This document shows positions 21,499-32,850 of a stretch of DNA of 64,000 bases, piece after piece (the stretch's first letter is position 1; each line of letters opens with the position of its first letter). The position numbers and the translations under genes are program-made. The notes under the pieces are model-generated. The model did not search any database, was not told the origin of the DNA, and worked only from the letters and a program-made list of their open reading frames with translations. Source of the stretch: Chlorella sorokiniana (taxonomy: Eukaryota; Chlorophyta; Trebouxiophyceae; Chlorellales; Chlorellaceae). Where the stretch lies: positions 4,693,001-4,757,000 of the forward strand of contig CP084619.1 of the NCBI GenBank assembly GCA_025917655.1, read 5' to 3'.

Positions 21499-24400
21499 TC
21501 AGCCCGCCACAAGCCGCCCGCCGCTGTCAGCTGGCAGGCGTCCCCCTTCCTTGAGCTTCTTGAGTTCCGCCTCCAGCGCAGGCAGTTGCTGCTCCACCTG
21601 CCGCCCGTGCCCTGTGGGAGGCACACGGTACGCACAACAACATCAGCCGACTCGAGCGGGCGTAGGCCGGCCGGGTTTAACAGCAGCAATGCTGCCAAAG
21701 TAGTGCTACTGTGCTGTCACACCGGGTCCGCAGATCTCCTCCAGCTCTGGAATGTCTGCCGTCCGCCTGTCGAGCCTGGGCACTCGCAGCCGCCCCGCCC
21801 CACTCACCTCCCTGCCCCTTCTCCTTGCACCACGCCACCCAGCGGCGGCAGTTGTCCAGGATGAAGTCGCCGCGCAGCCTGCACAGCAGGCACAGCAGGC
21901 GCAGCGTGGGAGGCCCAGAGCGGCGGACAGGATGCGACCGCGCGAGGCGGCGCTCGAGCCGCGGATCGGCCCTGCAGCCCGCGGTGCCAGCTTTCTTTTC
22001 ACGAGGGGCTCCACTCATGAATCTGCCCCGCGTGCCGTGGCTGGCTGGCTGGCTGGCTGGCCCCACGCCGGCAGGGGCCAGCCGGCAGGGCACACGCCGC
22101 CCGCTCGCCTGAAGTGCTCCCGTATCACGTCGGCAAAGTAGGCGGGCGGGTGCTGCAGCTGGTCCAACATGGCCCATTTGATGGTGGAGGGCCTGCAGAG
22201 GGGGCGGACGGTTTCAACCAAGTCACGCGCCCGGTGGGGCCAAAATCACACAGCTGGTGGGGCTCGAAGCAAGCGGGCGGTGCGACCCAAAGCAAGCGGC
22301 CGGTGTAGGCCAAAGCCGGCCGCCAGCAGGACCCGAAGCATGCGGGAAACAGGCGGCAGGCGGCGCAGAGCTGGGTCGGCCAGGGGGCAGCAGGGGGTCC
22401 AGGGACCAGGCAGGGCCCCTTGTGCAGGCCCCTCCACGTGGGCCCACACCCACATGAGTCCGGCTGAGTAGCGGTTGGATGCCCCCTCGTCGGCGCGCTG
22501 CTCGTAGCCGGGCTCGTTGTACCAGGGCTCATCCACCAGGATGAGCGACTGTGGACGAGGAGAGGGGCAGAAAAGGAGACAGGGTGTGCACGGGTGTGTC
22601 TGTGTGTGGGGGTCTTGCGGGGTGGAGGCGGCGGAGGCGGCGGCGGGTGTGCAGGCGCTTCACCCCGCAGCTTGCGGCGGAGGCAGCGCAGGCCCTACAC
22701 ACGCAGCAGCCAGATCCACCTCCCCGCTGCACCAACCCCGGTCCAATCCTCGGCGTGTGCACGCCCCCATGCCGGCGCCGCCAGCGCTGCAGTTCCACCT
22801 TCCCCGCCGCCGGCCCCCCCCGCTGCGCCGCCAGCGCTGCGGGGCCCACCTGGATGGAGATGAGGACCTGCAGCACGGTGGAGTACTCTGGGGACCAGCT
22901 CTCGCCGCGCCCGCCCTGCCAGGTGCCCAGCAGCGACAGGCACACCTTGCCCTCATTGTACAGGTTGGGGTTGAACTGGGGGGGGATAGAGGGACGGGGG
23001 TAGGGGGTGGGGAGTTAGTTGACCGTGTTTTGTGAAGGGCGAGGCGAGTTGGAGAAACAAGGGCCGAAGGGGGCCTTCACTAGCCACCATGAAACGGTGG
23101 ATGCAGGGCTGTGCAGCGAGTAGACCGGGCCGCTGGCAGCTGACGCAAGGTGTGGGCTCGGGGCGGGCGACCTGGCTTGCCAGCGCCGAGAGCAGGCACC
23201 AGACCCCATGTCATGCCATGGTAACGACACACTATCAACACACGCATGGGCGCATACCCATATGCACATGCTGGCATGGCCCATGCCAGCACCCCCGCTC
23301 ACCCGCACGGTACCGCTGCCGGTGGTGCGGATTAGTACCTTGGGCGGCACGCGCGGGTACTCAGGGGGAAGTAGATGTCGAAGAGGAAGCAGCCGCCGCA
23401 GTAGGGGGTGTTCTCGGGGCCTGAATGTGTGTGTTGGGGGGGGCAGGGGGCAAAGGTTGCTTTGTAGGCATGCAGTGCGCCTTAAAAAGGGGATGGAAAA
23501 GCAGGGTGGGTTGTGGAGCGCAAGGGAGTGTATGTTTGTGCTTGTTAGAGAGCTGCAGGGCGATGTGTGCTTGAGGTGGGGATGCAGGGGGCGCGGCGTG
23601 GACGATCGCCCGCCAGCAGCGGCGGCGCCCGGCTCTTGCTGGCATCCCTGCGGCGGCGGGCGGCGCTCACCCGTGATTATGGCCTTCCACAGGTTGCTGT
23701 TGGCCTCATCCGCCACCACAAACACGGAGGAGGAGGCGCTGCGGGGGCGCGGAGACACGCGGTGTGGGTGGGAGTCGCAGCGCAGTCGGGTGGTGCAATG
23801 AATTTGGGTGGCTGGGAAGTTAGGCGGCGGCACGGTTTGGTGTCGGGCAGTTGGCAGAGTGTCGCTGGGGGGTGAACGGGGCAGAAAGGCGGGGCAGGCA
23901 CGGCAAGGGGCGGCCCGAAAGCAGCAGGTGGCACGGGAGGGGCTGCGCCGCCCGCTGCGCCACCCCGATGATAGGCAGGGCCACACACTTGAGGTGAGGC
24001 GGCAGGGCTGCGGCCCCGGCAACCTCTGGCTGGGCCACGCCTATGCAGGCGAGAAACCGAGGCATCCGAAAGCTGGGGCCCAGCCGCAGGCCGCCTGCCG
24101 CCCGCCCAGTGCTGAGGCACAGCAGCAGCGCGACTGCCGGGAGCGCTCCTCTGGGCTGCAGCCAGCCCCAACAGTAAGGGGAAAACCGACTAACAAAGGC
24201 AATCACCTGATGGGCAGATCGCTCTCGCAAGACGCCAGCTCCCGCCCCACCCGCCGCGCCCGCAGCTTGGGCTGCACCGCCTCGTTCCGCGCCGAGGCGG
24301 CGTGGCTGCGCAGAACGCAGCGGCGGGGCAGCGGCAGCAGTCGTGGCACGGCACGCTTGCCAGCGAGCATGCTGACCAACACGCAGGTTTGCGCCAACCC

Positions 24401-27400
24401 CGCCACACGGCCAAGCATAGTGCAGAGCGGCGGCGGTGGCGCTGGGGGAAGTCGCCTGCGCTCCGCCAGCCCACACCAGCTTCCTGCGGCTTCCCCTCGA
24501 TGAGAGCGGCGTCGCACCCTGCAGCGCATGTTGGGTGGCCAACACCCAGCACCCAGCACCCCACCTGTGGTTGGTGGCCACGCCCTCCACCATGCGCACA
24601 CGGTACTGCGACATGGTCTGGCGGTACACTTCGTCCGCCGACTGCTCTGCAGCACAGTTTCAGGCGCCAGCGCGGCGGAAGGAGCATGGGAAAGAGCAAG
24701 GGCGGCAGGCTTGCAAGCACGCAGCTTCGCTGCATCCCTCGTTTCCTGCTCGCTGCAGCAGCAGCGCCGCACCTGCGTTGCTGGCAGGGGCTGCCGCCGC
24801 CGAGTCGCGGGCGGTCGCAGCTGCCGCCTGGGCCGCCCTTTTCGCCACCTCCAGCACCCGATTGGCCAGCGCGAGCTCCCGCTTGTCCTCCTCCGACTCA
24901 TTCGGTTCGCCTGCACAGAAGGGAAGCAGGTTAAACGACAAAGAAGCAGTGCATGAGAGGCACCATGGTGCTCGCCGAACAGACCATGTGTGCACCGTGC
25001 CGTGAGCGGCGAGCTGCCCTGCCAGCCGGCACGTGGGCCGCCAGCCCCGTTGCTGCACCCGGCCCCACCTTTGCTGCTCCCTGCCGCTGGCGCCGCCGAC
25101 TGCTGCTCGTAAACGCGCACAAAGTGCGACGCCTGCACAGCAGGCAGCAGGCCAAGGAGGCGGTGTGTGGCAGCAGGCGCAGCGGGCAAGCGCTGCCCAA
25201 AGGGGGCAGGGTGAGCAACGTTGCAGCCACCCTTCTGCGCTCCCAACAGCCCCACCTGTGCCTGCAAGCGCTCCAGCGCCGTCGCCACCGTGCGCCTGCT
25301 GCCCGGCGCGCTCCAGACCAGCAGCGGGGCGGCCGCGGGGGCGCCGCACAGCGCGTCGGCGCATGACAGCAGCGAGTAGTAAAACTTTTGCCTGCGCGGT
25401 CGCAGGTCGGCGCAGGCAGTTGGCGCGAGTGCCGGCTGCAAAAGTGTTGCTGTGCTGGATGCAAGCCCACTTCTTTCGTCGCACACTGACCGCTCCCCTG
25501 ACTGCCAACCATCCCTGCATTCCCCCTCACAAGCGCACACACACACATACACACACCTGGCAGCCATGTCCTGGAAGGAGGCAGCGTGCAGCTCGTGCGT
25601 CAGGTAAGCCGCAAGGCAGGAGGTGCCCAGGGCAGCAACGCAGTCGGCGCGGTCGGCCTCGGGGGCTGCGGTGGGGTGGGGAGCAGGGAGGGGCTGCATC
25701 ACGCACCGCACCGGTGGCACCCAGGTGCCTCATAGCGGCACGCGGGGTACCAACCAGCCAGCAAAACAGGCCGAGCTTCCAAAAGACAGGGAGGCAAGCG
25801 CGCTGAAGCAGCCCCTGCTGCCATTGGCGGCCGGCAGCCGCTCACCGCCCGGCGCCAGGCTGGCCGCCAGCTCAGCCACCAGCTCGTCCAGCACATCAGC
25901 CAGCTCGCTGTCGCGGGCAGCCTGCCGGGGAAACATGGGAACACCGGGGGAGGAACTCAACGTGTGGGAGAGGGATGGGCATGTGCAACATGCGGGGTAT
26001 GCCAGGGTGTGCTTTCCTCTCTCGCCCCCCCGAGGGCGCCTCGGGGCCAGCCTTCCACCCGTGGCACCGCTCGCGGCAGGCCATGCAGAGCGGCGGGCGC
26101 AGGCGCGGCGCTGCGTGCAGTCAACAAACCAGCTGGAGGCTGACCTGAACCATGTCGGCTCGAACGGCGTCCCACACCTGCCCCCGCCGTCGCTGCGGTG
26201 GCCGTACCCCTGCCCCGCTTTCCACACCACCGAAGACCCGCCCCCAAACCCGACCGCTGCTTCTTGTTGGCGGGCTGCTGCTGCGGCTGCTGCTGCGGCG
26301 CCTGCTGCTGCTGCGACTGTTGCTGCTGCTGCTGCGGCTTGGCTTGGGCCGCAGAAGCGGCGGGCTGCTGCTGCTGCTGCTGCTGTGATGGAAGGCCGGC
26401 CTGCTGCCGCTGAGCCTGCGCCTCCCGCATCCTGCAACCAGTTCAGGGGTGACAACAACTTGCAACAGGCAGCCCGTTGGCTGCAACATTCGAATAAGAG
26501 GTGGGGGCGATGGAGAGGGGGTCCTGCGGCGCACCAATCAGTACCAGCGCGAGGCAATGCGCTGACCTGTACATTTCCTGGAACTGCTGCATGCTCTGCG
26601 CAGCGGCGGCCCCTGTGAGAGCCTCCAGCTTGGCTAGCAGCACCTGTGAAGGGCGGGGGACAGCAAGGGATTGTGGTGGTGGTGAGGCGTGTGGGAGGGG
26701 AGGAGCGCTGAACAGGTGGGGTGGTGGATGGGCACCTGTGGTTACCGAACAATAGAGCTGAACAGCATGCAGAGGACCGGTGGGTGTGACATCAGCAACA
26801 ACCTTGGCAGCCCTGAACATCAGCCTCACCTCGACGGGAAGGTATGCAAGGGGGCGGCGTTGCGGGGGACTCAAAATCGATGCGGGCATGCGTCTGAACA
26901 GGGGGAGGCGGGGTGGGGGCGGGGTGGGCGTTCACACAAACTTCCTGCCCTCCTTGGAAGACAGCCCCAGGAACACATGCCGCTTTCGACACACATGCCG
27001 CGCGCGCCCCCCGCCCCCCCCCCCCCACCCAAGCCACACGCCAAACACCCACGCCCACACCGACGCCCACGCCCACACCCACCGACGCCCTACACCCATC
27101 CTGCCCCCTGTTGCCCCCATCCCGCTGGAAGCCACACCTGCAGGAACTGCTTCAGCAGCAGCAGCACGTCGCGGGCCGAGAACGTCGGGTCCCAGCCCCT
27201 GATGTTGAAAACAGGGTGGGACGCCACAGCGCTGCATTGTGGGAGAGGAGGCACACGGAAGCAGAATGGATGTTGCAAAAAACAAGGAAAAGAGGTGTGG
27301 GGCGCATAGTTTGTGCCTGCACACTGCAGCCAGGCCCAGGGGCAGATAGGAGAGGAGGCAGATCCGGCGCCCAGAGCGGCACTAGCCGGTCAGGGGATGC

Positions 27401-29244
27401 GCTCTGGTGAAGGAAGACTGCTGCGAGGGGCCAGTAATCCATCACTAGGCTGGCAGCGCTGGCACCCACAACGCAAAGCAGACCGCGCCACACCTGAGCA
27501 CCGGGCCGTGGAAGCGCGGCGCCACCAGCTGCACCGCGGGGGTAGAACGGGTGCAGCGGGCGCTTGAACACCAGCTGCAGCTGCACCGCGGAGGCGCCAA
27601 AGCGGCGCCCGCCTGCTGCAGGTCGGCCGCCAGCGCGGCAGCTGGGTCGAAGCCGCCCAGCGTGACGTGCCAGCGGTACAGGCCATCCGGGCGTCGGAAG
27701 CCTCCGCCATCTGCGGCACGCGGCGGGATGGTGCGGCGTGCGCTGGTGTGCACAGATGGCAAGGGCAAGAAAGATCGGAGCGCTTCCACGGAATGCCCTC
27801 CTTGCCCTTCCTGTCGACACTGACGGGCCAGCAAGCGAGCCACCCCAGCAGTCCAGCCGGTTGGTTGGCATGCAGAGCCACGCGGCCGTGTGGCATTGAT
27901 ACGACCAGCGGCGTTTGTGGTTGAATCCACCCTGTGCACCCACCAGGTTGAAATCCTGGGCCTTGAAGATTTCTTCCATCTCGTTTTCCAGGCGGTGGAA
28001 GGCGGCGCGCGGGTCAAAAATCTGCTTTCGAAACAGGCGGCAGCGGCACCGCGACGGTCGGCACCCAGGCAAGCTGCCCTGCTGGTCCCCGCACAGCAGC
28101 AGGCAGCAGACGCGCAGCGCTGGACGCCCTGAGGAGACGAGACCGTGCAGCCCTCGAGGAGCGCTGCAGCAGCGCGCTGCCCCGCGGCTGAGCCAGCCCC
28201 GCCGCACCTGCCGCTGCTGGAAGGCGTCGATGTCGCTGCCGGGGATGTTATGCATGTCGCGCGCCTCTGCCTCTGCCTCGATCTTCTGCACTCTGCAGGG
28301 CGGTGGGGCGCCCAGACGGGGGCAGCAATGCAGGTGGTGGGCGGCCGCATGCGCAGTGTGCGGCATGCAAGATTCTCGCGGCTTGCGCAATGTCAAGGCT
28401 GCGATGGGATGTGTGGCCCTGGCAGTTTTGTCACAAAGCATGCAGGGGCCGCATTTGCAGGGTGCGACGCATAATGCGCTGGGTTGGAGTGTGTTGCAAA
28501 GCGCAGCACCCGCTGCACCGCATGCAGCTGACGAAGCGTGGCACCCAATCAAGCACAGCACACACTGAAGGTTGAATGCCCGTAGGATCCCAAGCACCTC
28601 CGCAGTACCAGGGCCCCTTCAAAGCGAGCACCCAGGCTGCAGCGCAAGCACCCACTTGACGAGGCGCTTGGACCACTCTCGCAGCAGCTCATCCGCCGCG
28701 TCGTCGCCGTCGCTGCCGCCGTCGCCGTGGCCGGCCGACGCGTCTGCCATGTCTGCGTCGCTGCCGCTGCCTGCAAGAGGAGGGCAGGGGGAGGGCAGGG
28801 GCACGCTTGGGCACAGGGATTTGAATGGGCGCCGATGCCGCAAGGTTAGCCGTTGTGTGCAAGCCGCGAGCAGAAAGGGGAAAATGCGAAAGGGAAAAAC
28901 CCAGCACCTTGATTCAGGTGCGCACCGTGTTCTTCAGCCTCGTGCACCCAATCCAAGTCCACCGCAACGCAGCGGCCCGCCGCCGCCAGCGCACGAGCGA
29001 GGGACGCGTGCGCTGCCAGCTTGCCGTTCGCCTTGGCCAGCCCGCGCACGCTGGTGGAGCAGGTCAAGGTTGCAGATTCGCCTGAGAAGGTTGCTGAGAA
29101 GTCGTAGGCCTTGCCCTCGGCAGTCACCGTGAATGTAGCGACACTGCCAGAGACCGAGACAGGAGAGAGCGTATCCTCCTCCAAGCTGTCCCGCAGCTCG
29201 TTGATTGCCTCTGCGGCCGACGAAAGCGCTGCCTCCAGCCCCAT
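21499..29244 (-). CDS. BIRC6-type E2 ubiquitin-conjugating protein with two UBC-like domains
   Basis: Likely ubiquitin-conjugating enzyme. The ATG at 29244 opens a coding exon ([20 protein letters not shown]) of unknown fold. An acidic stretch near 28690-28770 ([23 protein letters not shown]) and a helical segment near 27950-28030 ([17 protein letters not shown]) follow. A first UBC-like domain (27150-27705) reads [39 protein letters not shown] joined to [20 protein letters not shown]; the segment that carries the active Cys in true E2s is absent. A Gln-rich stretch with a basic NKKQR follows (26262-26432). The C-terminal catalytic UBC domain (22150-23720) has [69 protein letters not shown] and [20 protein letters not shown], close to BIRC6. 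Its catalytic Cys codon is at 22940-22942. A coiled-coil-like end ([18 protein letters not shown]) runs to the stop at 21499. One base is missing in the G run 23364-23368 inside YFPPEYP. No BIR domain seen. Confidence 0.82.
26262..26432 (-). repeat. Polyglutamine-coding CAG/CTG repeat in the E2 gene
   Basis: On the minus strand this exon encodes runs of five to seven Gln broken by Pro, Ala and Ser, starting after [15 protein letters not shown] and ending in the basic NKKQRSG before a GT donor. On the plus strand it appears as CTG-rich DNA. Such repeats are length-variable and often lie in disordered linkers. Confidence 0.7.
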
Positions 29245-29748
29245 GCTGGACCCCCGGCAAGAGATGCTGATCAGGTCCGCCCTTAGCCCTGCGTGCCGCG
29301 CAACGATTGGTTCAGATGATTGTTCGAATGTGGATCGCCCGGCGAATGTGCTCACCAACAATGCAGCAGTACGCAGCACAGAGGCAGCGGCGCCACATGG
29401 GCAAGCGCAACGCCCTCCACCCCAGTTCCTATGTGTCACGCAGCGGCCAATGTGTGCTGCTATCTCCCCAGCACCAGTTACTTTGTTGGTTTACATGACG
29501 GAGCACTGTGCAAGCGGAAGGCTGCAGTTGCAGCCCAGCGATGTTGCAACCGTCGCCAACCGAAGATACACTGAAATGAACAGGCCGGCCCCAGAGCAGG
29601 AGGGCAAGCAACATAATATGTTGAGCGAGTTAGATGAAACAGAGCCTGATACGATGAAATGATGGAGAAGTTCAGGTCGCGGGCAGCGGCTTGGTGAAAA
29701 CTGTGTTCAAAACTGTGCCCCAAAGGCGTGGGGCAGCCAAGCCTGCGC
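29245..29748. other. Spacer: E2 gene promoter and upstream gene's 3' UTR
   Basis: Separates two leftward genes. A TGTAA element, the usual green-algal polyadenylation signal, reads on the minus strand at 29495-29491, about 255 bases past the stop of the upstream gene. Frame continues open upstream of the E2 ATG but has no other ATG. Confidence 0.4.
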
Positions 29749-30994
29749 TCACAGCTGCCCAGAAGCCGCCAGGTACTCCTCATGCAGCTGGGCAAGCAGC
29801 TCCTGACCCCGCTCCGCGCCCACAGCCCCGTACAGCTGGCGCAGGGCGGCCCGAGCCGCCTCCCGTGCAGCGGCGGCATCAGTGGGGGCGACGGTGCCGG
29901 CCCCGTCGCCTCTGCCGCCCTGCGGCGTGCCGGCGATGAACCGCTGCAGCGCGCGACGGGTGCCCCGTCGCGGCGCCAGCTCCAGGTTGCGAGCCAGGCA
30001 GTTGGCGGGGCAGCCATCCTTGTGGACGACGGCCCCCAGGCCGCGTGGGAGCTGCGTACCGCCCAGCAGGCACTCCCGCACCGTCCAGTCGCGCAGCAGC
30101 GCCCGCCCGCCGCCCGTGCCCGCCCTAGTGTACAGCTCGCCGCTGCCGTGGGCCGCCGCCGTCCAGGTGTGTGTCTGAAGGTGCGCCGCCATGCGCTGGT
30201 CTGCCAAGCCCAGCACGACGCGCCCGCTGCGGCGCAGCACACGCTCATACAGGATGCCCTCGCTGCGGAGGCGGGGAGGGCGGGCGCGGGGAGCAGCTCT
30301 GAACGCGGCTCAGTCCCTGTTGATGCGTGGAAGGGCGGCACTCGCGCGCTGCCGGCTGTTTTATCGCTGGGCCGAAGCAGTGCAGAGCTGCCCAGCTCCC
30401 GCTGCAGGAGGATTCACCTCAGCTGGCTTTGGGCGAGGCAGCCCCGCTCACCCGTAATGGTCCCGCACAGCTTCCAGGTAGCTGCGCTGCTCGCCCAGCC
30501 CCATCTCCATCCATCTGGGGAGGCCAAAGGGGGGCAGCGGCACGATCAGAGGTTGCGCTGCTGCCAACCGCACAGTGCCGAGAGCGGTGGCGGCACTCGA
30601 GCCCCTGGCAGACACAGGCGCAGCAGCACCCAGCAGGCTTCGCTCACGGCTTGGAAAGCGCCGGAGCGGGAGGCGCCTCGGTGTGACGCTGCTGGATATC
30701 CATAGACACCGCGGCAGAAGCGCGGTCCATGGCCTCTTGCGCCGCCACGCTTGTGCTTGCTGCTAGCGCCAGCTTGCTCTGCACCCCGTCAAAGGCAGCC
30801 GCCAGCTGCGACAGCATCTGGCCCAGCTCCTTTGGGGCCGCGGCGTGCGGGGGCGCGGGCAGCGCATGGCCCGCAGCCGAAGCTGCTGCCAGCACCGTCG
30901 GCGGTTGCGCTGAAGCAGCCACGCTCACGAGCCGGCGGCGCAACCCTGCTTGCGGGGCGGGGCTGTGCCCGTGTCGTCCCCACTCCAGCCTCAT
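29749..30994 (-). CDS. Unrecognised protein with probable organelle transit peptide
   Basis: I do not recognise the family. The ATG at 30994 follows an in-frame CAG|GT-like site, so a 5' UTR intron is possible. Exon 1 (30648-30994) starts MRLEWGRHGHSPAPQAG and LRRRLVSVAASAQP, rich in Arg, Ser and Ala with few acids, as in chloroplast transit peptides. A helical stretch follows (KELGQMLSQLAAAFDGVQSK). A short second exon reads WMEMGLGEQRSYLEAVRDHYG, cut by GTGAGC. The last exon carries GILYERVLRRSGRVVLGLAD, HLQTHTWTAAAHGSGELYTR, VVHKDGCPANCLARNLELAP and LAQLHEEYLAASGQL before the stop at 29749. The conserved-looking core with two close Cys, several His and Trp suggests a folded domain. The start shares a short promoter with the plus-strand gene at 31316. 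Confidence 0.6.
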
Positions 30995-31315
30995 GGGTCT
31001 GGACCTGCAGCAATCGACATTGAACCGGTGAAGAGGGTCGGCGTGGGAGATGTCGCGCACATGGGTCCATGTGGGGCGCCTGCAGACGTGCCTGGCAATC
31101 GTAGGTGGGCAAGGTGCCGTGCAGCCCGTCTCTGATGAACAATGGGCGAGAAACAAACCGGCCCATCGGCCAACTGGGCATCCTGCACCCGCCTGCTGAG
31201 CCCGCAGCAGGCCCCTTCAGCTCAGTCGCAACATGCCCGTTTAACGGCTACCGACCAATCTACAGCAGCATAATTGGTGCTTGAGGGGGAGTGAAAGAGG
31301 CTAGACTCGGTTTCA
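30995..31315. promoter_or_regulatory. Bidirectional promoter with inverted CCAAT boxes
   Basis: Only 321 bases separate the start codons of two genes that read away from each other. CCAAT at 31255-31259 and its inverse ATTGG at 31273-31277 lie 13 bases apart, some 40-60 bases before the plus-strand ATG. Inverted CCAAT pairs are typical of NF-Y-driven divergent promoters in other eukaryotes; the role here is inferred. Confidence 0.5.
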
Positions 31316-32501
31316 ATGACTCCACCTGCCCCTGACAGCGAGAAGAAGCGGCCACGATGCTGCTTAGGGGCCGCATACTTCTCCGAGGCTCGATTTGCTG
31401 CCCGAAAGCCTCCGGTGAGCGCGCTGCAGCTTTTCGCATCCCCTTGCACTGCAGGCTTTGCTCACCGCCTTTCGGAAGGCTGCTCTGCGTGCTGCATGTA
31501 GGACTGATATGTTTCCTGCACGCCGCCCTACATGGCACAATGGTCGGGGCTCTGCTGTGCGCTGCCGCCGCTGCCGCCAGTGCTTCTGCGCCGTTTCAGT
31601 GCCCCCTCATGCGCCCCGCTTGCCTCCCTGCAGGTGTGCGCAGGCTTTTCTAAAAAACTGAAGCCCACCGACGACGCTTCGCAACTGCCCACCGATTCAG
31701 TGCCTGGCGGGGACTTCAAGTGCGGCTCCTGACAGTGCCTGCTGCCGCCCACGCCCGCCCACACTCCAGCGGTTTCCTCCCCTTCAGCACTCCATGCTTG
31801 CTGGCCCCACTGTGCTCACCCGCCTGATACATCACGCTGATGGAATTACTGGAGACTGTACTGCAGGTATGTGTGCTTGGGCTACTCGGCATGGGATGAG
31901 GAGGCGCTGAAGCGGGCGGCGGCGCAGCGCAGCAGCCAGGCGGATTCCGTGCAGCTTCCCTTCTGCGAGGGGCTAGAAGTGGTTTCCTCCGCAGCAGTCA
32001 ACCAGCGGCCAGAGCTGATGGGGGCGGGGGGCCTGACGTGGCTGCGGGCAGCGGCGGCAGCGAAGCGGCGACGCCAGACGGCGGCGGCGACGTGCGGCAG
32101 CGGCCGGGCGCAGCTTCGTGCCCGGGGCAGGGCGGCTGCCGGACGTCACCGACGGGGTGGACTGGGAGAGGTTCAAAGAGCGGTGAGACATGTGGCATCG
32201 CGGGCTCCTCCCGCAAGCTTTGTTTCAAAAAATTGCGGCGGCTGTTGTCCTGCCCTGTCGCCCCGCCCCTTCAGCAGCACCGCGCTTTCCTTCATGCGCT
32301 GTCGCTCCCTGCCCACCGAGCCCAGCACCGCACCCCGACCCCTCTGCCTGCTGTACCGCCCGGCTTCCCCACAGCTTCATGCGCATCTCGCGGCGCACGG
32401 TGGAGCGCATGGGCCACAACCTCGGCTACATGGCGGCCGCCACCCGCCGCTCCTGGGAGCAGCTGATGCGGGAGCTGGGCGGTGACGACAAGGAGCAATG
32501 A
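31316..32501 (+). CDS. Unrecognised locus, one gene or two
   Basis: Family not recognised. The ATG at 31316 opens a 33-codon exon (EKKRPRCCLGAAYFSEARF) ending CCTCCG|GTGAGC at 31414. Joining to the AG at 31632-31633 gives VCAGFSKKLKPTDDASQLP and a stop at 31730-31732, a complete 65-residue protein in phase. Alternatively GAT TCA|GTGCCT inside that exon is a donor and the gene continues. Downstream, after an AG near 31867, comes YVCLGYSAWDEEALKRAAAQ and LPFCEGLEV. Then come an acidic/Gly-rich exon ending VDWERFKER, and a last exon FMRISRRTVERMGHNLGYM plus WEQLMRELGGDDKEQ with the stop at 32499-32501. The later exons look like a conserved soluble protein with a helical C-terminus. The two halves could be one gene or a small gene followed by a second. 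Confidence 0.5.
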
Positions 32502-32850
32502 GCGGCGGCGCTGGAAGAGCAACAGAGCGACGGCGCCGGAAGAGCAACAGAGGGACGGCGCACGCCCTCCGCTCCCCCTTCCTTTTGGGCCAGCCTTGCA
32601 TCTTCTTTCCAGCTGGCCTCACGTGCACCCCACGCCGACCCCTGCCCGCTCGCCCCCTCCGCTTTGTCTGCCCGTTGCTCCTTGCCATTGCTGCTCAACC
32701 CCCCACCCCCTCCACCCCCCCACCCCTCCCCCGTTGTGCTGTTACCTCCACTCTTGCTCCTGCTCCCGCTCCTGCTCCTCCTTCTGCCTGCCTGCTCTCA
32801 CTTCTCTGCTTGATGTCAGTTCACTCAGCAGTTCTCGTCAGCTTGCGCAG
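32502..32850. other. Convergent 3' flanks, C-rich
   Basis: Lies between the stop at 32501 (+) and the lowest plausible stop of PWP1 (-). It begins with two near-identical 27-base copies of a GGCGCYGGAAGAGCAACAGAG-type unit near 32506-32556 and continues as pyrimidine-rich sequence. No gene seen. Confidence 0.4.

Noticed and set aside
24203-25720. 505-codon minus-strand frame as an independent gene
   Set aside because: It spans several introns of the E2 gene, and only short parts of it resemble the coding exons.
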